This document shows, piece by piece, positions 48,504-56,632 of a DNA stretch of 64,000 nt (position 1 is the first letter of the stretch; every line of letters starts with the position of its first letter). The notes beneath the pieces were generated by a model, which worked only from the letters and a program-made list of their open reading frames with translations, did not search any database and had not been told where the DNA came from. Position numbers and translations under genes: made by a program. The stretch is from Micromonospora sp. MH99. GTDB taxonomy: Bacteria; Actinomycetota; Actinomycetes; Mycobacteriales; Micromonosporaceae. The stretch spans positions 19,965 through 83,964 of the forward strand of contig NZ_MUZA01000026.1 in assembly GCF_021442385.1 (NCBI RefSeq), written 5' to 3'.

Positions 48504-49346
48504 GTGGCGAGCAGGGACCCGTTGGAGGAGGAGTTTCGCGAGTTCGTCGCGGCTCGCTCCGCCGCCCTGCTCCGTACCGCCTATCTGCTCGCCGGCGACT
48601 GGGCGACGGCCGAGGATCTGCTCCAGACGGCGCTGACCAAGACCTACCTCGCCTGGAAGCGGCTCGGCGGGATCGAAGCCGTCGAGCCGTACGCCCGTCG
48701 TGTGATGGTCAACACCTCGACGAGCTGGTGGCGGCGACGCTGGCACGGCGAACGCCCCACCGAGGTGCTGCCCGAACGGCCCGGTGTCGACGAGATCGAG
48801 CAGCAGCTCGACCGTGACCTGCTCTGGCGGCACCTCCGGGAGCTGCCGAGCCGGCAGCGGGCGGTGCTGGTCCTGCGCTACTACGAGGACATGTCGGAAG
48901 CACAGACGGCCGCGCTGCTGGACATCTCGCCGGGCACGGTGAAGAGCCAGGCCTCCCGGGCACTGGCCACGCTGCGCCGACGGATGGGCACCGCCACCCC
49001 GGACCTGGCCGATGCCCCCGGTACCGACGGTCGCGCTGCTCTCTCCGGCCGGGGCCGCGACGCCGCTCTCCCGGGTCGCGCTGCTTCCTCCGGCGGTGGG
49101 GCTGCTCCCGCCGGCCGGGGGGATGCCGCGGGAGCTGGCCGAGGTGCCGACGCTGCCCGACCTGGGCCGGCCGGGAGGGATCCGGGGGGCCGTGCCGAGG
49201 CGACGCCCCGTCCGGCGGCCGGTCGGGCCGGGCCGGGAGCTGTCGCACCCCGCCCGTCCGAGCCGCGCCCGATCGCACCGGCGGTCGAGCTACCCACCGC
49301 TCCGGCGGCCGTGCCCGTCGGCACCGGCGCCGGAGACCAGCAGTGA
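48504..49346 (+). CDS. SigE-family RNA polymerase sigma factor with disordered tail
   Basis: A 280-residue sigma-70-like factor. Region 2 is in FREFVAARSAALLRTAYLLAGDWATAEDLLQ; region 4 is LPSRQRAVLVLRYYEDMSEAQTAALLDIS and VKSQASRALATLR. Only about 165 residues are expected, and the C-terminal ~115 are Gly/Ala/Pro/Arg-rich low complexity, either a true tail or read-through of a frame without selection. Its stop overlaps the GTG of a membrane-anchored protein by 4 bases, the arrangement of a sigma/anti-sigma pair. GGAGG sits 6 bases before the chosen GTG. Confidence 0.9.
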   Translation: MASRDPLEEEFREFVAARSAALLRTAYLLAGDWATAEDLLQTALTKTYLAWKRLGGIEAVEPYARRVMVNTSTSWWRRRWHGERPTEVLPERPGVDEIEQQLDRDLLWRHLRELPSRQRAVLVLRYYEDMSEAQTAALLDISPGTVKSQASRALATLRRRMGTATPDLADAPGTDGRAALSGRGRDAALPGRAASSGGGAAPAGRGDAAGAGRGADAARPGPAGRDPGGRAEATPRPAAGRAGPGAVAPRPSEPRPIAPAVELPTAPAAVPVGTGAGDQQ

Positions 49347-50605
49347 GCGCATTCCCGCCGCGGTCCGACAACCTGACGGGCGGTCCGCAGCGTCCTAACC
49401 AGGTGCGACGTGACCAGCTGGAAGGTGCGGTGCGGGAGACTCTCTCGCACCAGGTCGCCGTCACCCGTCCGCTGACCGCCGACCCGGCCGGTCAGGCCAT
49501 CCGCCGGGCCAACCGGATCCGACGGCGCCGTACCGGTGTCGGTGTCGCGCTCGGAATGGTCACCACCGTGCTGATCGGCGCCGGCATGACGCAGCTCGCC
49601 GACGAGACCGGCCGGCAGGGCCCGCCCATCGTCGTGATCGGCGATCCGGATCTGTCGGCCCGGCCGCTTCCCTCGGCGCCCGTTGCCCCACCCGCGTCAT
49701 CGCCCGGAGCGCCAGCCGGCCTGCTCCTCGACGGCACCCTGATCAACCCCGACGGCAAGCGGCTGGCGCTGCCCAGCGTCGGGCCCGCCGAACGCGCCCA
49801 CAGCCTGCCCAGCGGCGCCGGCCTGCTGGTGGTCGGTGCCCCGACCACCGCCGGCCGTTCCCTCTGGGTCGCGCGGGACGACGGCCTGGTGCAGGTGCTG
49901 CTGGCCGGTGCGGGCAAGATCGTTCTCGCGCCCGACGCCAGCCAGGTCGCCTGGCGCGACGGCAAGGACCTGCTCGTGGCGGGAGTCGTCGGGAGCCAGC
50001 TCATCGGCACGGTGCGCATTCCGGTGCCGGACGGCGCGGAACCCGTCCGGTTCGTCGGAAACAGCGTGCTGGTCCGGCTCGACCGGAACGGGCCGACCCA
50101 TGCGCTGTGGCGGCCGGGCACGGGGGAGCTGACCGCGGTGTCCGAGCGGGGCACCCTGAACGTCTACGGTGCGCTGCCCGACGGGCGGCTGATTGGTCAG
50201 GTGTCCGCGAGCGGGTCCGGTGGGACCTGCCTGGCGGCGCTCGACCCGAAGCGGGCCCTGAAGCCGGTACGCACCGCCTGCGGCACCCAGTTGAGCCGGG
50301 ACGGCGCGGGCGGCGTGTCCGACGACGGGCGGTGGCTTCTGGTGAACGGGAAGGTCGGCCCGACCGATCAGGCCCTCCTGGTCGATCTGCAGCGACTCGG
50401 AGCGACGGTGAACGCCATGCCGGCCGGTCCGGCGCTGAGTGGCGCGGTCGCCTGGACGACCGGGACGGACGTCGCCTACGTCGACAGCGCCGGCAAGCTG
50501 GTTCAGGTCGACGTCGAACGGGTGCGTGCCGGGCAACCGGCCGAGCCGGTGCCCGTGGACGGCCTCGCGCCCGGTGACCGGCCGGTCCTGGTCACCGGCT
50601 CCTGA
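49343..50605 (+). CDS. Membrane-anchored protein coupled to the sigma factor, putative anti-sigma/propeller
   Basis: A 420-residue protein: an N-terminal cytosolic segment (about 1-65; VRRDQLEGAVRETLSHQVAV), one membrane helix (about 66-85) and a large outer region of repeated beta-strand blocks (RSLWVARDDGLVQVLLAG; DGLAPGDRPVLVTGS) consistent with a beta propeller. No ZAS zinc-binding anti-sigma motif is seen, so anti-sigma activity is inference from the translational coupling with the sigma gene. It is typical of the SigE-family locus in actinobacteria. Confidence 0.8.
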   Translation: MSAFPPRSDNLTGGPQRPNQVRRDQLEGAVRETLSHQVAVTRPLTADPAGQAIRRANRIRRRRTGVGVALGMVTTVLIGAGMTQLADETGRQGPPIVVIGDPDLSARPLPSAPVAPPASSPGAPAGLLLDGTLINPDGKRLALPSVGPAERAHSLPSGAGLLVVGAPTTAGRSLWVARDDGLVQVLLAGAGKIVLAPDASQVAWRDGKDLLVAGVVGSQLIGTVRIPVPDGAEPVRFVGNSVLVRLDRNGPTHALWRPGTGELTAVSERGTLNVYGALPDGRLIGQVSASGSGGTCLAALDPKRALKPVRTACGTQLSRDGAGGVSDDGRWLLVNGKVGPTDQALLVDLQRLGATVNAMPAGPALSGAVAWTTGTDVAYVDSAGKLVQVDVERVRAGQPAEPVPVDGLAPGDRPVLVTGS

Positions 50606-50776
50606 TCCGCACCCGGCTCCCCGTCGGTCGTGGCGTCCCGCGCTGCGGCAACCGGCTCGGCTCGCTGTGCGCGTTCCGGTGCCCTGCGCCGGGAGCGGCC
50701 CGTGGCGCGGCGTGCGCTGAGGGGCACGCCCCGGGGCTGGCCGGCACCTACGCGAGCCGGATTCGGGTCCGCTGGG

Positions 50777-50782
50777 TAGCGT
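50777..50782 (+). promoter_or_regulatory. -10 hexamer TAGCGT, leaderless start of PHP gene
   Basis: TAGCGT ends 6 bases before the GTG. The GGAGG immediately before the GTG is too close to serve as a ribosome-binding site. Confidence 0.5.
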
Positions 50783-50788
50783 CGGGAG

Positions 50789-51661
50789 GTGACCTCGCGT
50801 ACCGGCCCCGCGCCGCGGATCGACCTGCACGCCCACTCGACCGCCAGCGACGGCACGCTCAGCCCCGCCGACCTGGTCCGCGCCGGTGCCGACGCGGGCC
50901 TCGACGTGCTGGCCATCACCGACCACGACACCACCGCCGGTTGGGCGCCGGCCGTGCGGGCGCTGCCGCCCGGTCTGCGCCTGATCCGAGGCGCCGAGCT
51001 GTCCTGCCACTGGTCGGGCGCGCAGCCGCCGGTGCCGCTGCACCTCCTGGCGTACCTGTTCGACCCCGACCACCCGGAGCTGGTCGCCGAGCTGACCCGG
51101 GTGCGGGCCGCCCGCGAGGAGCGCGGCGAACGGATCGTGGCGCTGCTGCGCGCCGACGGCATCGACGTGAACTGGCCGGACATCCTCACCGGGGCGGGCG
51201 GCGGCACGGTGGGTCGCCCGCACATCGCGCAGGCGCTGATCCGCGCCGGTCTGGTAGCCAGCACCAGCGAGGCGTTCGGGCCGGACTGGCTGGGTGAGCG
51301 GTACCGGCTGCCGAAGGAGGACATCGACGTCTTCCATGCCGTCCGGCTGGTCCGGGCCGCCGGCGGTGTACCGGTCTTCGCCCATCCCCGCGCCACCCGA
51401 CGTGGCCGGGTGGTGCCCGACGAGCTGATCGCCGAGCTGGCCGCCGCCGGGCTGGCCGGCCTGGAGGCCGATCACGAGGACCACAGCCCGGCCGAGCAGG
51501 CGCACGTACGCGCGCTCGCCGCCGACTTGGGTCTCCTGGTCACCGGCTCCTCCGACTTCCACGGCACCCACAAGAGCGTCCAGCTCGGCGCGTTCACCAC
51601 AGGAGTCGAGGCGTACGAGCGGATCGTCACCGCCGGGGTGACCGAGGTCGCTTCGGGCTGA
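50789..51661 (+). CDS. PHP domain phosphoesterase
   Basis: A 290-residue metal-dependent phosphoesterase: IDLHAHSTASDGTLSP (first metal motif), AITDHDTT, and later VFAHPRAT and TGSSDFHGTHK supply the remaining His/Asp ligands of the tri-metal centre. The size and order fit YciV/TrpH-like PHP proteins, which hydrolyse phosphate esters such as 3',5'-nucleotides or short RNAs. The natural substrate is not known. Confidence 0.92.
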   Translation: MTSRTGPAPRIDLHAHSTASDGTLSPADLVRAGADAGLDVLAITDHDTTAGWAPAVRALPPGLRLIRGAELSCHWSGAQPPVPLHLLAYLFDPDHPELVAELTRVRAAREERGERIVALLRADGIDVNWPDILTGAGGGTVGRPHIAQALIRAGLVASTSEAFGPDWLGERYRLPKEDIDVFHAVRLVRAAGGVPVFAHPRATRRGRVVPDELIAELAAAGLAGLEADHEDHSPAEQAHVRALAADLGLLVTGSSDFHGTHKSVQLGAFTTGVEAYERIVTAGVTEVASG

Positions 51662-51690
51662 TCCGCGTATTTCGCCCACCACGGCGCGGC

Positions 51691-51696
51691 TAGGTT
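51691..51696 (+). promoter_or_regulatory. -10 hexamer TAGGTT, leaderless start of marC-like gene
   Basis: TAGGTT ends 6 bases before the GTG. Confidence 0.5.
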
Positions 51697-51702
51697 TCTT
51701 CC

Positions 51703-52317
51703 GTGGATCTGAAGCTGTTCGGCGAGGTTTTCGTGACCCTGCTGGTGATCACCGACCCGCCGGGCATGATGCCGATCTTCCTGGCGCTGACCGGGCCGTT
51801 GCCCGCGCGCGACCGTAACCGGGCAGCGTGGCAGGCCGTCGCGCTGGCTCTCGGCGTAATCGTGATCTTCGCGGTGGCCGGGCAGACCCTGCTCGACTAT
51901 CTGCACGTGGACCTGCCCGCGTTGCAGGCCGCCGGTGGGCTGCTGCTCGTCCTGGTGGCCCTGGAACTGCTGACCGGCAAGGCCGACGATCCCAGCCAGC
52001 AGGTCACCTCGAACATCGCGCTGGTGCCGCTGGGCACCCCGTTGCTGGCCGGACCGGGCGCCATCGTGGCGACAATGCTCTTCGTCCAGCAGGCCGACGG
52101 GTTCGGCGACTTCACCGCCATCGCCGCGGCCATCCTCGCCGTCATGGTCGCGGTCTGGATCGTGCTGCGCTTCTCCGGCGGCATCGTGAAGATCCTGCGC
52201 CCCGGTGGCATCGAGGTGTTGACCCGGATCGCCGGCCTGCTCCTGGCCGCGATCGCCGTACAGCTCATCGCCGACGCGGTGGCGGCCTTCGTGACGCAGT
52301 ACGTGAACATGGCCTGA
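51703..52317 (+). CDS. MarC family integral membrane protein
   Basis: A 204-residue protein with six membrane helices in two related halves and the family signature ITDPPGMMPIFLALTG in the first and LGTPLLAGPGAIVATMLF in the fourth. MarC/UPF0056 proteins look like transporters; despite the name, a role in multiple antibiotic resistance was not confirmed. The substrate is unknown. It lies between a PHP-domain gene and a RecB-like nuclease on the same strand. Confidence 0.9.
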   Translation: MDLKLFGEVFVTLLVITDPPGMMPIFLALTGPLPARDRNRAAWQAVALALGVIVIFAVAGQTLLDYLHVDLPALQAAGGLLLVLVALELLTGKADDPSQQVTSNIALVPLGTPLLAGPGAIVATMLFVQQADGFGDFTAIAAAILAVMVAVWIVLRFSGGIVKILRPGGIEVLTRIAGLLLAAIAVQLIADAVAAFVTQYVNMA

Positions 52318-52330
52318 CCGCACACCCGGA

Positions 52331-53281
52331 ATGTCGGCGGTGGATGGCAGGATCGCAGGCGTGCGACGAGCCTCTTCAGCCGGACGACCCGCCGCAGGCG
52401 GTCGAGCCCCCCAGCAGCGCCCCGGTGGCGCCGAGCAGCTCGGCTTCGAGGGGATGCCGGAACGGCTGTTCGTCTGCACCCCGAGCAAGCTCGGCGCGTA
52501 CGCGGACTGCCCCCGCCGCTACCGCTACTCCTACGTCGACCGGCCCGCGCCGCCGAAGGGGCCGCCGTGGGCGCACAACTCGCTCGGCGCCAGCGTGCAC
52601 ACCGCCCTCAAGAACTGGTACGCGCTGCCCGCCGACCGGCGGCACCCGAAGGCGCTGGCCCTCCTGCTCAAGGGCACCTGGGTCCGTGAGGGTTACCGCG
52701 ACGACGCGCAGGAGCGGGCCGCCTACCAGCGGGCGCTGGCCTGGCTGGAGGCGTACGTCGAGACGCTGGATCCGGAGTCCGACCCGCTCGGTGTCGAGCG
52801 GGTGGTGGCGGTCAAGACCGCCGTGCTGGCCTTCAACGGCCGCGCCGACCGCATCGACTCCCGCCCCGGGCCGGAGGGCCCGGAGCTGGTCATCGTCGAC
52901 TACAAGACGGGCCGCACCGGGCTGGACTCCGACGACGCCCGGGGCTCGCAGGCGCTGGCCCTCTACGCGTACGCGGCCGAGCGGGTGTTCCGCCGACCGT
53001 GTCGCCGGGTGGAGCTGCACCACCTGCCGACGGGCACGGTCGCCGGCCACGACCACACCGTCGAGTCGCTGACCCGCCAGCTGACCCGGGCCGAGGACAC
53101 GGCCCGCGACATCATGGCCGCCGAGCGGGCGGTCGCCGAGGGCGGCGACGCCGACGAAGCGTTCCCGGTGGCGCCCGGCCCGCGATGCGGTTGGTGCGAC
53201 TTCCGGCGGCACTGCCCGACCGGGGCGCAGACGCCGGGCAAGGAGCCGTGGGCGGCCGTCGACCGGCCCGCCGACGGCTGA
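52331..53281 (+). CDS. RecB-like PD-(D/E)XK nuclease with Fe-S cluster
   Basis: A 316-residue nuclease: CTPSKLGAYADCPRRYRYSY (N-terminal Cys of the cluster), AVLAFNGRADRIDSR and ELVIVDYKTG (catalytic Asp and DxK), and the C-terminal CGWCDFRRHC giving three more Cys. The spacing matches AddB/Cas4-like 4Fe-4S nucleases and the mycobacterial Rv2119-type RecB-family exonuclease. It likely acts in DNA repair; no Cas gene is nearby. GTG 52361, preceded by CAGGAT, is an alternative start. Confidence 0.9.
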   Translation: MSAVDGRIAGVRRASSAGRPAAGGRAPQQRPGGAEQLGFEGMPERLFVCTPSKLGAYADCPRRYRYSYVDRPAPPKGPPWAHNSLGASVHTALKNWYALPADRRHPKALALLLKGTWVREGYRDDAQERAAYQRALAWLEAYVETLDPESDPLGVERVVAVKTAVLAFNGRADRIDSRPGPEGPELVIVDYKTGRTGLDSDDARGSQALALYAYAAERVFRRPCRRVELHHLPTGTVAGHDHTVESLTRQLTRAEDTARDIMAAERAVAEGGDADEAFPVAPGPRCGWCDFRRHCPTGAQTPGKEPWAAVDRPADG

Positions 53282-53325
53282 CCGTCAGCGCCCTACCCGC
53301 ACCTGACCCCGATCGGGTCCGGCTG

Positions 53326-54189
53326 TCAGCCGGCCAGCGAGGTCGCGGTGTGCCGCTCGGCCCGCTCCTTGGCGGCCTGTATCAACGGCCCCTCCAGGTA
53401 GCGGCGCGGCACCGCGGCGAGCGCCAGGCGCAGGGCGCGCACCGTGAGGTCCGCCGACAGTTCGGTGGTGGGCAGCCCCAATCCGCCGTACATCCGCCGG
53501 GCCCACGGAGGCAGCAGCGCGAGCGCGGTACCGGCGATTCCCAGGTACGCCCAGCGCGGCGGGCCGAGAGTGAGGCCGAGCCGGGCGGGCAGGCTGAGTT
53601 TCCACGGCAGCGGTGGGGCCGTGAGGAAGATCGCCGTCTCGGCGGCCTCCCGGGTCATCCGCAGCTCCGGCCGCACGGCGCGGTAGTACGCCGCCACCTC
53701 GGCGGCGGTGCCCGGCACCGTGGCCGGATCCAGCCCGACGAGAGCTGCCGACCGACGCTGCTCGGTGTAGTAGCCGTCCACCTCGTCGTCGGTGAGCGGC
53801 AGGCCCGCCCGCCGGGCCGTGGTGAGGAACGATTCGACCTCGGTGACGTGCACCCAGCGCAGCAGGGCCGGGTCGTCGATCCGGAACTCCTCGCCGGTGG
53901 CGGTGTCGGTGGCCCGCAGTCGGTCGTGCAGGCGACGCAGCCGCGCCCCGGCCTGCTCCGCTTCAGCCGTGGTGCCGTAGACGGTGGTCGCCACGTAGGT
54001 GGCGGTGCGCACCAGTCGACCCCACGCGTCGGTGCGGTAGTTGCTGTTCTGCGCGACCCCGGCCATGGCCCGGGGGTGCAACGCCTGGAGGTAGAGCGAG
54101 CGCAGGCCCGCGACGATCAGGATCGGCTCCTCGTGCACCTTCCACGTGACCGAACCCGGACCGAAGAGGCCGAGGTCATCGGAGTCCAC
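53326..54189 (-). CDS. Oxygenase MpaB/DUF2236 family protein
   Basis: A 287-residue protein: FGPGSVTWKVHEEPILIVAGLRSLYLQALHPRAMAGV with the conserved His residues, then RLVRTATYVATTVYG and the family centre FLTTARRAGLPLTDDEVDGYY. DUF2236 members include rubber oxygenase (Lcp) and MpaB-type enzymes that bind heme through His residues. A substrate here is unknown. It is followed on the same strand, upstream, by a Fur-type gene with 49 bases between. Confidence 0.88.
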   Translation of the reverse strand: MDSDDLGLFGPGSVTWKVHEEPILIVAGLRSLYLQALHPRAMAGVAQNSNYRTDAWGRLVRTATYVATTVYGTTAEAEQAGARLRRLHDRLRATDTATGEEFRIDDPALLRWVHVTEVESFLTTARRAGLPLTDDEVDGYYTEQRRSAALVGLDPATVPGTAAEVAAYYRAVRPELRMTREAAETAIFLTAPPLPWKLSLPARLGLTLGPPRWAYLGIAGTALALLPPWARRMYGGLGLPTTELSADLTVRALRLALAAVPRRYLEGPLIQAAKERAERHTATSLAG

Positions 54190-54238
54190 CGACCAAGCGT
54201 GCCACGGGCCGCCGGTCGGTGCCGCTGGAGCGGGCGGG

Positions 54239-54667
54239 TCAGCTGTCGGCGGCGCGGCGCGACTGGCAGCTCGGGCAGAGACCCCAGAAGGTCACCTCTG
54301 CCTCGTCCACCTCGAAGCCGTGCGCGGTGCCCGGCTCCAGGCAGGGAGCGCTGCCGACGGTGCAGTCGACGTCGGCGATCTCGCCGCAGCCCCGGCAGAC
54401 CACGTGGTGGTGGTTGTCGCCGGCGCGCGCCTCGTACCGGGCGGGACTGCCGGCCGGTTCGATCCGGCGGGACAACCCGGCCCGGCTCAGCGCCCCCAGC
54501 ACGTCGTAGACCGCCTGCGTGGAGACCGAGTCGAGGCGTTCGCGGACCCGCCGGGTGATCTCGTCGACCTCCAGGTGACCGCCGTCGGCGAGAACGTCGA
54601 GCACCGCGAGGCGCGGTCGGGTGACGCGCAGGCCCCTCGATCGCAACAACTCCTCGCCACCGGACAT
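54239..54667 (-). CDS. Fur family transcriptional regulator
   Basis: A 142-residue Fur-family repressor: winged helix (RVTRPRLAVLDVLADGGHLEVDEI, STQAVYDVLGALSRAGL), then a metal domain with DNHHHVVCRGCGEIADVDC and a second CxxC in LCPSCQ, building the structural zinc site. The HHHV block is the regulatory metal site. It might sense iron, peroxide or zinc; the CxxC pairs and His spacing favour a FurA/PerR-like protein, and no katG is beside it. It lies upstream of the DUF2236 gene, possibly in one transcript. Confidence 0.92.
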   Translation of the reverse strand: MSGGEELLRSRGLRVTRPRLAVLDVLADGGHLEVDEITRRVRERLDSVSTQAVYDVLGALSRAGLSRRIEPAGSPARYEARAGDNHHHVVCRGCGEIADVDCTVGSAPCLEPGTAHGFEVDEAEVTFWGLCPSCQSRRAADS

Positions 54668-54829
54668 GCGCCAATGACAGCACGTACGACCAGCAGCGAC
54701 AACCGTCGCTTGCCCGGGGTGGCCACGGACACAGCCCGCCGGACCGACCAGCGGGGTCGCGCCGTGCTGAACCTGATCGCCGCCGCGCGCGTGTCTCCGG
54801 GCGAGAGCTCGGGGACGACCGGCGGTCCG

Positions 54830-54835
54830 TACGCT
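54830..54835 (+). promoter_or_regulatory. -10 hexamer TACGCT upstream of DUF2231 gene
   Basis: TACGCT would give a leader of about 30 bases containing the TGGAGG ribosome-binding site. Confidence 0.4.
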
Positions 54836-54871
54836 GGCGCTCCCCGCACCGTGATCCACCTGGAGGTGTCG

Positions 54872-55354
54872 ATGTTCGAGGAGATCCTGGGTCTACCGGT
54901 ACACGTCCTCGTGGTCCACGCGGTGGTCGTCATCGTCCCACTGCTGGCGGTGCTGGCCATCGGATACGTGGGGCTGCCGCGCTGGCGGCACCGACTGGAC
55001 TGGGCGCTGGGCATCCTGGCCGTGGTCGCGCCGGTGACCGCGTTCGTGGCCGTCGAGTCCGGTGAAGCCTTCACCGACGCCCTGGTCGCCCGCGGCTACC
55101 AGGGCCAGATACTCGACCAGATCTTCGAGCACTCCCGTTACGGCGACATTCTGTTCCGGATCGTGGTGCCCCTGGGGATCGTGGCCATCGCGCTGCTCGT
55201 GGCGACCAGTGGGCACCCGCGGGTGCCGCGGCTGCCGGCACTGGTGACGCCGGTGCTGGCGGTGGCTACCGTCGCGCTGGCCATCGCCGCCCTGGTCTAC
55301 GTCTACCTGACGGGTCACTCCGGCGCCGAGGCCGTCTGGGGCACCACTCTCTGA
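54872..55354 (+). CDS. DUF2231 membrane protein
   Basis: A 160-residue protein with four membrane helices (about 8-30, 44-62, 95-118 and 124-150). The family opening is LPVHVLVVHAVVVIVPLL, with two His on helix 1 that could bind heme, and the GWR-type loop RWRHRLDWALG follows. DUF2231 members are thought to be small redox proteins of the membrane; no reaction is known. TGGAGG before the ATG supports the start. It is divergent from the Fur gene with about 200 bases between. Confidence 0.88.
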   Translation: MFEEILGLPVHVLVVHAVVVIVPLLAVLAIGYVGLPRWRHRLDWALGILAVVAPVTAFVAVESGEAFTDALVARGYQGQILDQIFEHSRYGDILFRIVVPLGIVAIALLVATSGHPRVPRLPALVTPVLAVATVALAIAALVYVYLTGHSGAEAVWGTTL

Positions 55355-55387
55355 CCGGCGGCCGGGGCGACGCGGTCGGAGGCCGCC

Positions 55388-55717
55388 TCAGAAGATGAGC
55401 CGCGAGCAGAGCAGGCAGACAAGAGCCACCAGCACCACGGCGGCTGCGGCGCCGAAGCCGTAGGTGACCCGCTGGGAACGCTGCTCGGCCGCATCCAGGA
55501 CGGCCATGTCCTGTGGCGGGAGCTGTCGGGGCGGGGCCGGCTCCAGGTGCACCGGGGGACGCCAGCCGGCCGGCGGCGGCACGCTCGGGGGCGGTCCCGC
55601 GTACCCGCTCGTGGGTGTGGTGGCGGGTGGGGGTCGGTCCGCCATCGGGCCGTCGCCGGTCCCGGGCCGGCGCCAGTAGTCGTCGTCCGGGGTGCTGCCA
55701 CCGCTGGGGGTCGTCAC
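55388..55717 (-). CDS. Small single-pass membrane protein with Pro-rich arm
   Basis: A 109-residue protein: a disordered Pro/Gly-rich segment (about 1-75), then a short charged helix AVLDAAEQRSQRV and one C-terminal membrane helix (about 88-107) ending LCSRLIF. It resembles tail-anchored proteins. No function is known. It is the start of a cluster of small genes. Confidence 0.6.
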   Translation of the reverse strand: MTTPSGGSTPDDDYWRRPGTGDGPMADRPPPATTPTSGYAGPPPSVPPPAGWRPPVHLEPAPPRQLPPQDMAVLDAAEQRSQRVTYGFGAAAAVVLVALVCLLCSRLIF

Positions 55718-55806
55718 GGCGTTCGACGCTACCAACGGAGCCGGCGGCCCGGTCGCTTCTGGTCGATGTGCCGACCGCGGCGAGCGACCGCCCGTTGTCG
55801 CCTGCG

Positions 55807-56280
55807 CTATTCTTGCCGCTCGTGAGCACCGAGGACCCCGGCACGCAGGGCGCGCGCGGCGATGACGACCGCACCGTCGACCTGAGGGACGACTTCGTGG
55901 TGCTGCCCGAGCAGACCTCGGACGACACCGACCAGGGCTGGGGCGAGCGGAGCAGCGGCAACGACGACTGGCTCCTCTCCCAACGCCCCCCACACTGGGA
56001 CTGACCCCGACGCCGCGCCCGCCGGGCGGGCGACCGCCGGCACGGCGGCGGGCTGGGTGAGCCGGGCCGGTGCCCTGACTGCGCCGTTGGCCGCCGGGCA
56101 GCCGGTCGCGGTGCGGCCGCCGGTCGGGGTGTCCATGCCGGTGGGGGTGTGCAGGATCGCGGCGGCGAGGCCGAGCAGCGCGGCGACCAACCCGGCCCGC
56201 AACAGGGTGCGACCGCCGGGTAGGGCCGGCCGGCGCAGCGGGCGCAACGCCCGAGCGGAGTCCAACGTGCGGGTGATCAT
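55807..56280 (-). CDS. Small secreted or membrane protein, 3' part antisense to neighbour
   Basis: A 157-residue open frame. GGAGG six bases before the ATG and one hydrophobic segment (about 26-43; AGLVAALLGLAAAIL) make the beginning believable. The remaining sequence is Ala/Pro/Val-rich and its last ~66 codons lie opposite the conserved 60-residue gene. Either the true gene is truncated here, or the C-terminus is only an open frame kept free of stops by the GC bias. Function unknown. Confidence 0.5.
   Translation of the reverse strand: MITRTLDSARALRPLRRPALPGGRTLLRAGLVAALLGLAAAILHTPTGMDTPTGGRTATGCPAANGAVRAPARLTQPAAVPAVARPAGAASGSVPVWGALGEEPVVVAAAPLAPALVGVVRGLLGQHHEVVPQVDGAVVIAARALRAGVLGAHERQE
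55808..55813 (+). promoter_or_regulatory. -10 hexamer TATTCT, leaderless start of the 60-residue gene
   Basis: TATTCT ends 8 bases before the GTG. Confidence 0.5.
55822..56004 (+). CDS. Conserved 60-residue acidic protein
   Basis: A small acidic protein with the conserved core DFVVLPEQTSDDTDQGWGE and C-terminal LLSQRPPHWD. I remember the same ending in Streptomyces small proteins of unknown function, so the frame is real. It contains no Cys and no membrane segment. It lies antisense to the 3' part of the minus-strand gene that starts at 56280. Confidence 0.75.
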   Translation: MSTEDPGTQGARGDDDRTVDLRDDFVVLPEQTSDDTDQGWGERSSGNDDWLLSQRPPHWD

Positions 56281-56441
56281 CTGCCGCCTCCGTCCCGGGT
56301 GCCGTCGTGGTGACACCCGTAGAGCGGCACGGTAGGCCGGCAACGGCCCGCCCTGCGGACCCCTCGTCCCCGCCTGTGGACAACTGTCCGGCCTGTGGAT
56401 AACGCCCATCTACCGGCCGGATCTGCTATCGCGAGGGGCGC

Positions 56442-56477
56442 GGCCGCGCTGGCACGCGGGGCCGCGCTGGCACGCGA
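56442..56477. repeat. 18-base tandem repeat, two copies
   Basis: GGCCGCGCTGGCACGCGG is followed directly by a copy differing in the last base. Confidence 0.75.
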
Positions 56478-56481
56478 GGCC

Positions 56482-56556
56482 GATCAACTCGGGTTCCTGG
56501 AATCCGGGCGATCAACACCGCCGGGACAGGCCGACTTCCGGGAACCCGAGTGGATC
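56482..56556. repeat. Imperfect inverted repeat with 21-base arms
   Basis: GATCAACTCGGGTTCCTGGAA (arm written here in two parts: GATCAACTCGGG and TTCCTGGAA; 56482-56502) pairs with 56536-56556 at 19 of 21 positions across a 33-base spacer. This is the shape of a palindromic interspersed element. Confidence 0.7.
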
Positions 56557-56565
56557 AAGGCTGAA

Positions 56566-56600
56566 ACAGCGCCGCCCGGGGCGATCGCGGGCGGCGCTGT
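56566..56600 (-). terminator. Hairpin terminator of the FmdB-like gene
   Basis: ACAGCGCCGCCCG (56566-56578) pairs with its complement (56588-56600); GTTTCAG follows on the minus strand. It lies 33 bases past the stop. Confidence 0.85.
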
Positions 56601-56632
56601 CGGCGAGGCGAGGTGAGGTTGGGAAGGCTGGG

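Larger units (their letters stand above)
56281..56632. other. Intergenic region with repeats, upstream of FmdB-like gene 3' end
   Basis: 352 bases with no supported gene. Contains an 18-base tandem repeat (56442-56477), a long imperfect inverted repeat (56482-56556) and the terminator of the FmdB-like gene. A 73-codon plus-strand frame beginning at 56395 runs through the repeats but lacks gene-like features. Confidence 0.5.

Noticed and set aside
52361..53281. RecB-like nuclease as a Cas4 of a CRISPR system
   Set aside because: No CRISPR repeats or other cas genes in the window; length and context fit the stand-alone RecB-family exonuclease better.
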